The notes under the pieces: model-generated
Told to the model about the DNA's origin: nothing
The model's database searches: none
What the model saw: the letters and a program-made list of their open reading frames with translations, nothing else
Translations under genes and position numbers: made by a program
NCBI GenBank assembly: GCA_964569085.1
Contig: CAZMTA010000007.1
Coordinates: 62,001 to 126,000, forward strand
DNA: 64,000 nt
Source: JAJCZZ01 sp964569085
Lineage (GTDB): Bacteria > Gemmatimonadota > Gemmatimonadetes > Longimicrobiales > Gaopeijiaceae
Reading direction: 5' to 3'
Shown: positions 26,099-34,392 of the stretch, in pieces
How positions within the stretch are numbered: position 1 is the stretch's first letter
How the letters are laid out: every line of letters starts with the position of its first letter

Positions 26099-27013
26099 TC
26101 AGTCCGTCGGGTCCGGGGCGCTCCGGAAGAGGTGGGGGGCGTGCTTCTGGCGGACCATGAGCAGCACGCCGCCCTCCTCCTCGGGGTCGTCCCCGTGGAC
26201 GCGGCCGTCGGCCACCACGGGCCGGACCACGTACGCTCCCCGGGCCGTGTGGACGGTGCGGGCGGCGGCCCGGGGGTAGAGGTCCTGGACGTCGGAGACC
26301 CGGGCCATGGCGAAGTCCCGGGCGATCTCTCCCAGGAGCTCCCGGAGCCGGGTGGTCTCGGGGTCCGACCCCACCAGGCGCGAGAACGCCGAGTTGGCGT
26401 GGACCGGGCGGCCCGCCACGTCGCAGAGGAGGAGCGCCTCGGGAAGCTCGTCCACCATCGTGCGGAGGGGCTGGCCCCGGCTCCGCATGGCGAGCCAGAC
26501 CTCCAGGCCCGCCTTGAGCGCGGGCAGGACGGCGTGCACCCGCCGCAGACGCCGGGCGATGACGGCCTCGTCCTCCGGCTTGCGGAGGTCGAAGAAGGCC
26601 AGGGAGACGAACTCCCCGAACTCGCTTCCCACCTGGGCGCCCACGTAGTTCACGACGCCCCGGGGCTCCAGGTAGTCCAGGTAGTAGGAGCTGCGGCGCT
26701 TCCAGTCGTCTCCCAGTAGCCGCCGGAAGCTGGCGACCAACTCCTCGCCGGGGCCCACCCGCTGGGTGGCCCACGGGTCCAGGGACCGGTATCCGCCCTG
26801 GCGGTAGGCGTCCCGGGCGTCGAGGAGCTCCTGGGAGAGGGGGTCCAACCGGGTGGGGCTGCGGTCCGAGATCCGGAAGAACGCGGCGTCGGACCCGACC
26901 CATCGCCGGAGGGTGCGGTTGACCTCGTCCCGCCAGGAGTCGGTGAGCTCCCCCTCCTTCCCCAGCGGGGAGAGGAGCGTCTCCAGCGTGCGCCGGAGGA
27001 GCGGGTCGCTCAC
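26099..27013 (-). CDS. PAS-like sensory protein, no output domain seen
   Basis: The 304-residue protein has an N-terminal alpha/beta part that could be a GAF-like domain (residues 20-170) followed by a PAS-like segment, LPEALLLCDVAGRPVHANSAFSRLVG (about 205-230). Similar sensors often end in a LuxR helix-turn-helix, but none is visible here; the chain ends FRSAPDPTD. It could be a stand-alone ligand-binding protein or a truncated regulator. GTG 27013 overlaps the aminotransferase stop by 4 nt, so it is co-translated with that gene and precedes the lipid kinase gene. Confidence 0.68.
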   Translation of the reverse strand: MSDPLLRRTLETLLSPLGKEGELTDSWRDEVNRTLRRWVGSDAAFFRISDRSPTRLDPLSQELLDARDAYRQGGYRSLDPWATQRVGPGEELVASFRRLLGDDWKRRSSYYLDYLEPRGVVNYVGAQVGSEFGEFVSLAFFDLRKPEDEAVIARRLRRVHAVLPALKAGLEVWLAMRSRGQPLRTMVDELPEALLLCDVAGRPVHANSAFSRLVGSDPETTRLRELLGEIARDFAMARVSDVQDLYPRAAARTVHTARGAYVVRPVVADGRVHGDDPEEEGGVLLMVRQKHAPHLFRSAPDPTD

Positions 27014-28293
27014 CGGGCGGCTTCCGCCAGGAGGTCGAGCGTCCGGTCCAGCTCGTCCCGGGGGGTGGCCAGGTTGGGCGAGAGCCGGAGGGTGTCCAGC
27101 GGGGGGGCGAAGGCCCGCACGACCACGCCGTGCTCCTCCAGGAGCCGGCGACCGAGCTCCGGGGCCCGCCGGCCCCGCACCCTCACGGCCACGATGGCCG
27201 AGCCGTCCCCCCACGCGGCCGGGGAGGCCCACTCGAGCCCGGCCTCGGCGGCGACCCGCTCGCGGAGGCGGGCCCGGGTGGCCCGGTGGCGCCGCTCCCG
27301 CTCGCCCTCGCCCAGGGCGGCCTGGAAGGCCACGGCGTCGCCCAGGGCCACCACCGCCGGCCACGCCCGGGTCGAGTAGTCCTCGTACCGCCGCGCGCTG
27401 GGATCCAGACCCTGGCCGCTGCGATGCCACATGGGCGGGAGCGCCGCCCGCAGCTCGGGGCGGACCCAGAACAGCCCCAGCCCCTTGGGGGACTGGACCC
27501 ACTTGTGGGGGCTCATGGCGTAGGCGTCGACCCCCGAGGTCGCCAGCTCCACGGGAATCATCGCGGCGGACTGGGCGCCGTCCACGAGCACCCAGCGGAC
27601 GCCGTGCTCCCGGGCCATGGCGGCCAGGGCCGGGAGGGGATGGCGGAGGCCGACCTGGTTGTCCACGTGGGGCACCACCAGCACCCGCGTCCGGGGCGAG
27701 AGCGCCTCCCGGTGGAGCGCCACCACCTCGTCCGCGGAGAGCTCCGGGGCTCGCTCCACGGGGAAGTCGAAGCGGCGCACGGTGAAGCCCCGACGGGGCG
27801 CCATGCGCTCCCACGGGACCGAGGCGCCGGCGTGGTTCAGCGAGCTGAAGAGGACCTCGTCCCCGTCGTCGAGGGGGAGGCCGTGGGCGAGGACGTTGAA
27901 GCCCTCGGTGGTGTTGTGGGTGATGGCCAGGTCGTCGGGCTCGGCGCCCAGGAGGCGGGCGGCCCCGGCCCGGGTCTCCTCGGTGACCTCCCGCCACGGC
28001 GCGCCCCAAACGTAGAGGGAGGGGTGGCGCTCGCAGAGCTCGAGGTACCCGGCGTGGGCCTCGTGGACCGGGCGGGGGACCGTGCCGATGGAGGCGTGGT
28101 TCAGGTAGGTCAGGCCCGGGTCCAGGAGGTACTCCTCCCGGAGGCGCCGGACCGAGGCTTCGTCGTCCGCGCGAAAGCCCACGCGCCCCGGCGTCGTCAC
28201 CAGGGCGGCCCGGGCGGCCTCCACCCGGGTCAGCGCCGGCCCCGCCACCGCAGTGGCGAGGAGGCCCCGGAGGAAGGTGCGCCGGTCCGCCAT
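27010..28293 (-). CDS. Tat-exported class-V aminotransferase (isopenicillin N epimerase/cysteine desulfurase-like)
   Basis: The 427-residue protein starts with a twin-arginine signal (DRRTFLRGLLATAVAGPAL), which fixes ATG 28293 as the start even though the assembly gap begins 3 bp upstream. The catalytic fold is class V: Asp238 in LVDGAQSAA pairs with the pyridine nitrogen of PLP, and Lys264 in MSPHKWVQSPKG is the Schiff-base lysine. Export of a PLP-dependent enzyme by Tat fits cofactor loading in the cytoplasm. Substrate is unknown; isopenicillin N epimerase-like is the usual automatic label. Its TGA overlaps the start of the PAS-like gene. Confidence 0.88.
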   Translation of the reverse strand: MADRRTFLRGLLATAVAGPALTRVEAARAALVTTPGRVGFRADDEASVRRLREEYLLDPGLTYLNHASIGTVPRPVHEAHAGYLELCERHPSLYVWGAPWREVTEETRAGAARLLGAEPDDLAITHNTTEGFNVLAHGLPLDDGDEVLFSSLNHAGASVPWERMAPRRGFTVRRFDFPVERAPELSADEVVALHREALSPRTRVLVVPHVDNQVGLRHPLPALAAMAREHGVRWVLVDGAQSAAMIPVELATSGVDAYAMSPHKWVQSPKGLGLFWVRPELRAALPPMWHRSGQGLDPSARRYEDYSTRAWPAVVALGDAVAFQAALGEGERERRHRATRARLRERVAAEAGLEWASPAAWGDGSAIVAVRVRGRRAPELGRRLLEEHGVVVRAFAPPLDTLRLSPNLATPRDELDRTLDLLAEAAR

Positions 28294-28296
28294 CGC

Positions 28297-28396
28297 NNNN
28301 NNNNNNNNNNNNNNNNNNNNNNNNNNNNNNNNNNNNNNNNNNNNNNNNNNNNNNNNNNNNNNNNNNNNNNNNNNNNNNNNNNNNNNNNNNNNNNNN
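28297..28396. other. Assembly gap, 100 N
   Basis: Exactly 100 undetermined bases separating the aminotransferase start and the DUF2723 stop codon. Upstream regulatory sequence of the aminotransferase operon is therefore missing, and the adjacency of the two flanks is not established. Confidence 0.98.
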
Positions 28397-28397
28397 C

Positions 28398-30719
28398 CTA
28401 CGACCCCAGCTCGGTCCAGGCCTGGGCCCGTTCCTGGTGGACCGCCAGGGCGTCCCCGTCGCCGCGCTGGGCGGCCACCTGGGCCAGCGCGAGGTGCGCC
28501 CAGGCGTAGTAGTTGGGGATGCCGATGGTGGCCTGGTCCGGCCAGTGGCCCCAGGCGTCGGGGATCTCGCTCCGGTGGACGAAGACCTCCTCCACCAGGG
28601 TGCGGGTCCGGGCCACGTCCACCCAGGGGCCGGTCACGCTCCGGTACGGCGAGCCGGCGTTGACCGGGGCCACGCCCTCCACGACCTCCTCGGGCTCGCC
28701 GTCGACCAGCTTGAAGGCGAGGCCCTGTCGGACCAGGTACCGGTCCAGCCCCATGGAGGCCGCCGCGTTCCCGCTGGAGGCGAAGTAGACGGGGCGGTCC
28801 CCCAGGGACGCGTTGATGAGGGTCAGCGCGTACTGCTGCCACGGGTAGAGGAGCTGCCCCGCCTGGAGGGTGGCCTGGACGTTTCCGAGCTGGAGCGTCT
28901 GGCTCCGGTCGAGCTGGCTGTAGCTCCGGGCCACCCGGTCGATGGTGGCGTCGTCCAGGGGGATGATCGAGCGCGTCGGAGGCGTCACAGGAGCGTCCAC
29001 GATCAGGGGGACGGCGCCCTCGGGCACCGCCGCGGAATCGGGGACGTAGACGGCGCGGGCGTCCTCGGGCGGCACGTACCGTCGCTGGCAGAGGATCCGG
29101 GTGGGATCGTCGGCCGCGGAGGTGCCGTCGGGGCAGGGGGCGGTCAGCTCCCGGAGCTGCTTCGTGTACCACGGGGTGTTCAGGTAGGAGGTCACGATGA
29201 CCGTGACGTCCTTTCGGATGTTCTCCACCTCCTGGGCGTACCAGAGCGGGAACGTGTCGTTGTCCCCGTTGGTGAAGAGGACGCCGTAGGGCTCCACGCT
29301 CATGAGGAGGTTGTACGCCCAGTCCCGGGCGGCGTAGTCGTAGGACCGCGTCGCCCAGCTCCAGTTGAGGACCAGGGGGAGGAGGGCGAGGCCCATGATG
29401 GGGCTCGCCTTGGCCAGGCCCACCCGGAACTCCTCGGCCACCTCGCGCCAGAGCGCGGCGATGCCGACGCCGGCCCAGAGCCCCCACACCGAGAAGCTCA
29501 CGATGAAGAAGTAGTCGCGCTCCCGGACCTCGTGCAGGCCGCGGTCGTCCACCGGGGCCTGGAGCGAGTAGCCGTACTTGAAGTTCAGGTAGTAGACCAG
29601 CGCCACGGAGAGCGTGCCGAAGAGGACGGCCACGTACCAGAAGCTGGCCTTGTCCCGGCGGAAGTGCTCCAGGGCTCCCCACACGCCGAGCCCCGTGAAG
29701 AGCATGGTGAAGGGGAGGCGCAGGTTGGCGAAGACCGTGTTGTCCCCGTCCAGCGCTCGGGACCACTGCCAGTCGAAGTACTGGAGGTAGTTGGCGAACT
29801 GGGCCGTGAGGTCGGCCTGCCGGGGGACCAGCGGCGGCTTGTCGTACTGGCTGCGGTTCAGGGCCTCGGCGAGGGCCACGCACCCCGCTTTCCCGTAGGT
29901 CACGACCGCACCCAGCGCCGAGCCCAGGTCGGGGCAGGTGGGCGCCGCCTCGTTGATGACCGGCTGGAGCCCGGCCCGCAGCGGGAGGAAGAGGTGGATG
30001 GAGAGGCCCAGGAGCCCCACCACCGCCGCGGCGCCGTACAGCTTCCAGTTCAGCAGGGTCCGGGGGTGGACCAGGAGGATGAAGATCCCGATGGCCGGCG
30101 CGGCCAGGAAGGCCATGAGGTGGTTCCCGACGGAGAGCGCCAGGATGAACACCATGAGGACGAGGAGGTTGTCGTCCTTGCCCTTGCCCAGGTTCTCCTG
30201 CCAGCGGAAGGCCAGCCAGGTCAGGAGCGCGATGGTGAGGAGGGAGACCGTGTAGACCTTCTCGTTCACGTTGGACTGGTTCCACACCGTGAAGGCCGTG
30301 GCGCTCACCAGCACCGCCGCCGCGGCGCCGGCCAGGCGGAAGCGGCGGTCCTCGGAGAAGAAGCGCAGGATGTGGTGGACCACCAGGAACCAGAGGCCGT
30401 GGGCCGCCGCGCTCACGAAGGCGCTGAAGAGGTTGACCCGCACGGCCACGTCCAGGCCCAGGGGGGCCAGGAGGAGGGACCACGCCTTGGCCAGGACCAC
30501 GAAGAGCGGGTTCCCGGGCGGGTGGGGGATCCCCATGATGTGCGCCGTCGCGATGTACTCGCTGGCGTCCCAGAACGCGGTGGTGGGAGCCAGCGTCACC
30601 GCGTAGAGCACGAAGACGGCGAGGCCGGCGAGGGCCGCGGCACCGTAGGGCGGACGGAACTCGTCCGGGGCGGGTGCGGTGGCCTCCGGCGTCTTGTTCG
30701 GGGAGGGGTCGCGGGGCAT
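28398..30719 (-). CDS. DUF2723 (GT117-like) polytopic membrane protein
   Basis: The 773-residue protein opens with the DUF2723 signature TLAPTTAFWDASEYIATAHI and IPHPPGNPLFVVLA, followed by about ten to twelve transmembrane segments (residues 35-480) and a soluble C-terminal part with the conserved LFTNGDNDTFPLWY motif near residue 490. The family is common in Bacteroidota and Gemmatimonadota and resembles GT-C membrane glycosyltransferases that use lipid-linked sugars; the W-D-A-S-E acidic motif would be catalytic. Function is inferred. ATG 30719 precedes the first helix by 25 residues. The TAG lies 2 bp inside the right edge of the gap. Confidence 0.9.
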   Translation of the reverse strand: MPRDPSPNKTPEATAPAPDEFRPPYGAAALAGLAVFVLYAVTLAPTTAFWDASEYIATAHIMGIPHPPGNPLFVVLAKAWSLLLAPLGLDVAVRVNLFSAFVSAAAHGLWFLVVHHILRFFSEDRRFRLAGAAAAVLVSATAFTVWNQSNVNEKVYTVSLLTIALLTWLAFRWQENLGKGKDDNLLVLMVFILALSVGNHLMAFLAAPAIGIFILLVHPRTLLNWKLYGAAAVVGLLGLSIHLFLPLRAGLQPVINEAAPTCPDLGSALGAVVTYGKAGCVALAEALNRSQYDKPPLVPRQADLTAQFANYLQYFDWQWSRALDGDNTVFANLRLPFTMLFTGLGVWGALEHFRRDKASFWYVAVLFGTLSVALVYYLNFKYGYSLQAPVDDRGLHEVRERDYFFIVSFSVWGLWAGVGIAALWREVAEEFRVGLAKASPIMGLALLPLVLNWSWATRSYDYAARDWAYNLLMSVEPYGVLFTNGDNDTFPLWYAQEVENIRKDVTVIVTSYLNTPWYTKQLRELTAPCPDGTSAADDPTRILCQRRYVPPEDARAVYVPDSAAVPEGAVPLIVDAPVTPPTRSIIPLDDATIDRVARSYSQLDRSQTLQLGNVQATLQAGQLLYPWQQYALTLINASLGDRPVYFASSGNAAASMGLDRYLVRQGLAFKLVDGEPEEVVEGVAPVNAGSPYRSVTGPWVDVARTRTLVEEVFVHRSEIPDAWGHWPDQATIGIPNYYAWAHLALAQVAAQRGDGDALAVHQERAQAWTELGS

Positions 30720-30846
30720 GTCTTGGGCTGGTCTCCGGGCGGGCGGGGCACGAAGGCTGAAAGATAACGACCCGGCGGCCCTGCCGAACCTCGCGGCCGG
30801 GCGGCCACGGGGGGCCGGGGCAGCCGGGTCGCCGGCGGAGGGGTGG

Positions 30847-32865
30847 TCAGCCGCTCCCGCCATCCTCCGGCGTCAGGTGCAGGCACCCCCAGGCGTCCAC
30901 CTCCACGATCCACTCCGGCGGAACCCACGTCGTCGCGCTGTACTCCTGCACGACCAGGGGCCCGGGAAGGCGGTGGCCGGCGCGCAGCGCCTCGCGTCGG
31001 ACCGCACGGCCCTCCAGCTCGACGCCTCCGTGGCGGACGCGGATCGGGCGCGTCTCGGGAGGCGCCTCGGCCGCCGCAAGTCGGGGCGCCGCCACCTCCG
31101 CCGCCGGGGCGGTCACCACGACCCGCACCGTGACGGCCTCCACCGGGGTCGCGTCCCTCCGGTAGCCGTAGCGCTCCTCGTGGGCGCTGTGGAAGGCGTC
31201 CCGCCAGCCCTCCTCCGCCACCGGGAGCTCGAAGCTCTGGCCCCGGTAACGGGCGTCCACGGTGCGGCGGGCGGTGAGGGACCCGGGGTCCGCCCCCTCC
31301 GCCTCCATCCCCCGGCGCGCCTCCTCCTCCAGGGCGTCCAGCGCGGAGGCGACGGCATCGTCGGCTCCGGCGTCCTCCCCGGACACCAGGACGGTGCGGG
31401 AGGCCTCCCGGGTCACCGGCGAGGCGAGCATGCCCCACGCCGAGAGGAGGCCGGGGTCCGGGGGGACCAGCGCCCGGGCGGCGCCGAGGCGCCCCGTTAG
31501 CTCCGCCACGTGGAGGGCGCCGGCGCCGCCGAAGGCCACGACGCAGAAGCCGGCGGGGTCGTAGCCCCGCTCCACGGAGATCACGCGCAGGGCGCGCTCC
31601 ATGGCGGTGTCGGCCACGGCGAGCACCCCCTCGGCCGCCGCGTCGACGGAAGTCCCCAGCTCCTCGGCCAGCGCCTCCATGGGCGCCCGCACCGCGTCCC
31701 GGTCCAGCGCCCGGTCCCCGCCCAGGAAGCCGTCGGCGGGGAGCCGCCCCAGCCAGACGTGGGCGTCGGTCACGGTGACGCCGGTGCCGCCCCGGCCGTA
31801 GCAGACCGGGCCCGGGTCCGCGCCGGCGGACTGGGGTCCGACCCGGAGCGCGCCCCCGGCGTCGGCCCGGGCCAGGGAGCCTCCGCCGGCGCCCACGGTG
31901 TGGATGTCCAGGACGGGCACGGCCACGGGCTGGCCCCCGATCTCGAACTCCCGGGTGCGCAGCGGCTCGCCGGGGCAGAGGGAGACGTCGGTGGACGTGC
32001 CCCCCATGTCGAAGGTGAGCACCTGGTCGTGGCCCGCACGGCGGGCCCAGGTCAGGGCGCCCACCACGCCCCCGGCCGGCCCGGACAGCACGGTGTGCAC
32101 CGGCTCCCGGCGGGCTCGCTCCACCGGGAGGGCCCCTCCGTTGGAGCCCATGATCGTGACCCGGCGGGCTCCGGCCTCCCGGGCCAGGCGACCCAGGTAG
32201 CGGTCCATCACCGGGGCCACGTAGGCGTTCACGACGGTCGTGGAGGTCCGCTCGTACTCGCGGAACTCGGGCAGGAGACGCGACGAGACCGAGAGAGGGA
32301 GCCCCAGCTCCTCCAGCGCGCCGGCCACCGCTTCCTCGTGGCCGGCGTCGGCGTAGGCGTGGAGGAGGCAGACCGCCACGGACTCGGGCTCGGCGGCGGC
32401 CACGCGGGCGGCCAGCTCCGACAGCTCCTCCGGGTCGAGGGGCTCCACCTCCTCGCCGTCGGGCCCCAGGCGCCCGGCCACCCCGAGGCGGTCGTCCCGG
32501 GCGACCAGGGGCGGGGGGCGGTGCCCCACGAGGGCATAGAGCTGCGGACGGTTCTGCCGCCCGATCTCGATGACGTCCTCGAAGCCCCGGTTGGTCACCA
32601 GGGCCACCCGGGCGCCCCGCCGCTCCAGCAGGGCGTTGGTGGCCACGGTGGAGCCGTGGAGGAGCAGGTGCTCCCGCCCCCGGCCCAGGAGCTCGGCCAG
32701 CCCGTCCAGCACGGCCTGCGCGGGATCGGCGGGGGTGGAGGGCACCTTGAGCGTCTCCACCCGACCGTCCCGGAGGAGGACCAGGTCCGTGAAGGTCCCG
32801 CCGGTGTCCACGGCCACCAGCGGCGTTGACGCCTCCGCGCCCCGCGCGGAAGTTGGGTCGCTCAT
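30847..32865 (-). CDS. Hydantoinase/oxoprolinase family protein, HyuA-type
   Basis: The 672-residue protein has the HyuA architecture: N-terminal actin-like fold with AVDTGGTFTDLVLL, the LLHGSTVATNALLER segment, the second ATP-binding portion TFDMGGTSTDVSL, and DIHTVGAGGGS. HyuA usually pairs with HyuB to cleave hydantoins, 5-oxoproline or acetone-like substrates with ATP, but no hyuB is present nearby. A strong AGGAGG site precedes ATG 32865. The divergent TrpE gene begins only 18-27 bp away. Confidence 0.9.
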   Translation of the reverse strand: MSDPTSARGAEASTPLVAVDTGGTFTDLVLLRDGRVETLKVPSTPADPAQAVLDGLAELLGRGREHLLLHGSTVATNALLERRGARVALVTNRGFEDVIEIGRQNRPQLYALVGHRPPPLVARDDRLGVAGRLGPDGEEVEPLDPEELSELAARVAAAEPESVAVCLLHAYADAGHEEAVAGALEELGLPLSVSSRLLPEFREYERTSTTVVNAYVAPVMDRYLGRLAREAGARRVTIMGSNGGALPVERARREPVHTVLSGPAGGVVGALTWARRAGHDQVLTFDMGGTSTDVSLCPGEPLRTREFEIGGQPVAVPVLDIHTVGAGGGSLARADAGGALRVGPQSAGADPGPVCYGRGGTGVTVTDAHVWLGRLPADGFLGGDRALDRDAVRAPMEALAEELGTSVDAAAEGVLAVADTAMERALRVISVERGYDPAGFCVVAFGGAGALHVAELTGRLGAARALVPPDPGLLSAWGMLASPVTREASRTVLVSGEDAGADDAVASALDALEEEARRGMEAEGADPGSLTARRTVDARYRGQSFELPVAEEGWRDAFHSAHEERYGYRRDATPVEAVTVRVVVTAPAAEVAAPRLAAAEAPPETRPIRVRHGGVELEGRAVRREALRAGHRLPGPLVVQEYSATTWVPPEWIVEVDAWGCLHLTPEDGGSG

Positions 32866-32892
32866 GTCCGGTCCCTCCTCTCCGTGAGCTCC

Positions 32893-34392
32893 ATGCAGCT
32901 TCGTCCCTCCTTCGACGACTTCCGCGACCACGCGCGCTCCGCGGGAATCGTGCCCGTGTGGCGCGAGTTCCTGTTCGACGTGGACACCCCGGTCACGGCG
33001 TACGCGAAGCTCGCGCGGCCGCCCTTCGGGTTCCTCCTGGAGTCGGTGGTGGGGGGTGAACAGTGGGCCCGCTACTCCTTCGTGGGAAGCCGTCCCCGGG
33101 CCGCGTGGCGGCTCCGGGAGGGGCGCGTCTCGTGGTGGACGCCCGACGAGGGCTGGGCGGAGGTCGACACCGACGACCCCCTGGCGGACCTGGACCGGCG
33201 CCTCCAGGAGCGGGAGCCGGCCCGGGTCCCCGGGCTGCCCCGATTCTGGGGCGGCGCGGTAGGGTACTTCGGGTACGACGTCGTCCGCCAGGTGGAGGAC
33301 CTGCCCGATCCCCCCGAGGACGATCTCGGCCTTCCCGACGGGGTCTTCCTCTTCACCGACATGGTCCTGGCCATCGACAACCTGAAGGGCCGGGCCATGG
33401 CCATCGCGGCCGTCCCGGTGGACGGGGCGGGGGACGACGAGGCGCTCCGGCGCCTCTACGACGAGGCCGCGGAGCGCACCCGGGGCCTGGTGTCGGAGCT
33501 GGCCGAGGCCGAGCCGCCCCGGCCCCTGGCGCTGGCGTCGGAGCCGGAGCGGGATCCGGACTTCACCAGCCCCACGTCCCGGGAGGAGTACCGGGCCGGG
33601 GTCGAGCGGATCCGCGAGTACATCCGCGCCGGGGACGCCTTCCAGGTCGTGCTGAGCCAGCGCCTGGGCGTGGAGCTGGACGCGGCCCCCTTCGACCTCT
33701 ACCGGGCGCTCCGCACCCTGAACCCCTCGCCGTACCTCTACTTCCTGGAGGTGGACGGGGTGACGCTGGTGGGGAGCTCGCCGGAGGTGCTGGTGCGGGT
33801 CGAGGACGACGTGGTGACCGTCCGCCCCATCGCCGGAACCCGTCCCCGGGGCGCCGACGCCGAAGCCGACCGCCGTCTGGCCGAGGAGCTGGCCGCCGAT
33901 GAGAAGGAGCTGGCCGAGCACCGCATGCTGGTGGACCTGGGGCGCAACGACGTGGGGCGCGTGGCGGAGTACGGCACGGTCCACGTGCCCGACCTCATGG
34001 TGGTGGAGCGCTACTCCCACGTCATGCACCTGGTGAGCCAGGTGGAGGGCCGGCTGAAGAGGGGCCTCAGCGCCGTGGACGTGTTCAAGGCCTGCTTCCC
34101 CGCCGGCACCGTCTCGGGCGCCCCCAAGGTCCGGGCCATGGAGATCATCGACGAGCTGGAGCCGGTGCGCCGCGGGCCCTACGCGGGCTCGGTGGGCTAC
34201 TTCCACTACGGCGGCCGGAGCATGGACACCGCCATCACCATCCGGACGGTGCTGGTCACGGGGGGGCGGGCCTTCGTCCAGGCGGGGGCCGGGATCGTGG
34301 CCGACTCGGACCCCGAGCTGGAGTACGAGGAAACGCTCAACAAGGCCCGGGCGCTCCTGCGCGCCGCGGCCATGGTGGGAGGAGCCGGCTAG
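32893..34392 (+). CDS. trpE: Anthranilate synthase component I
   Basis: This 499-residue enzyme makes anthranilate from chorismate, the first step to tryptophan. The N-terminal domain has the feedback-inhibition segment FLLESVVGGEQWARYSFVG (LLES, tryptophan-binding). The catalytic domain has LNPSPYLYFLEVDG, RPIAGTRPRG, DEKELAEHRMLVDLGRND, and the C-terminal FPAGTVSGAPKVRAMEII. TrpE requires a TrpG glutaminase, which is not adjacent. ATG 32893 is used; a GTG at 32884 would add three residues. Neither has a good ribosome-binding site. Its TAG stop is shared with the convergent dipeptidase gene through CTAG. Confidence 0.93.
   Translation: MQLRPSFDDFRDHARSAGIVPVWREFLFDVDTPVTAYAKLARPPFGFLLESVVGGEQWARYSFVGSRPRAAWRLREGRVSWWTPDEGWAEVDTDDPLADLDRRLQEREPARVPGLPRFWGGAVGYFGYDVVRQVEDLPDPPEDDLGLPDGVFLFTDMVLAIDNLKGRAMAIAAVPVDGAGDDEALRRLYDEAAERTRGLVSELAEAEPPRPLALASEPERDPDFTSPTSREEYRAGVERIREYIRAGDAFQVVLSQRLGVELDAAPFDLYRALRTLNPSPYLYFLEVDGVTLVGSSPEVLVRVEDDVVTVRPIAGTRPRGADAEADRRLAEELAADEKELAEHRMLVDLGRNDVGRVAEYGTVHVPDLMVVERYSHVMHLVSQVEGRLKRGLSAVDVFKACFPAGTVSGAPKVRAMEIIDELEPVRRGPYAGSVGYFHYGGRSMDTAITIRTVLVTGGRAFVQAGAGIVADSDPELEYEETLNKARALLRAAAMVGGAG

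Noticed and set aside
27010..30483. Reverse open frame spanning the assembly gap
   Set aside because: The reading passes through 100 N and joins the aminotransferase to an out-of-frame shadow of the DUF2723 gene; the Tat signal marks the real start at 28293.
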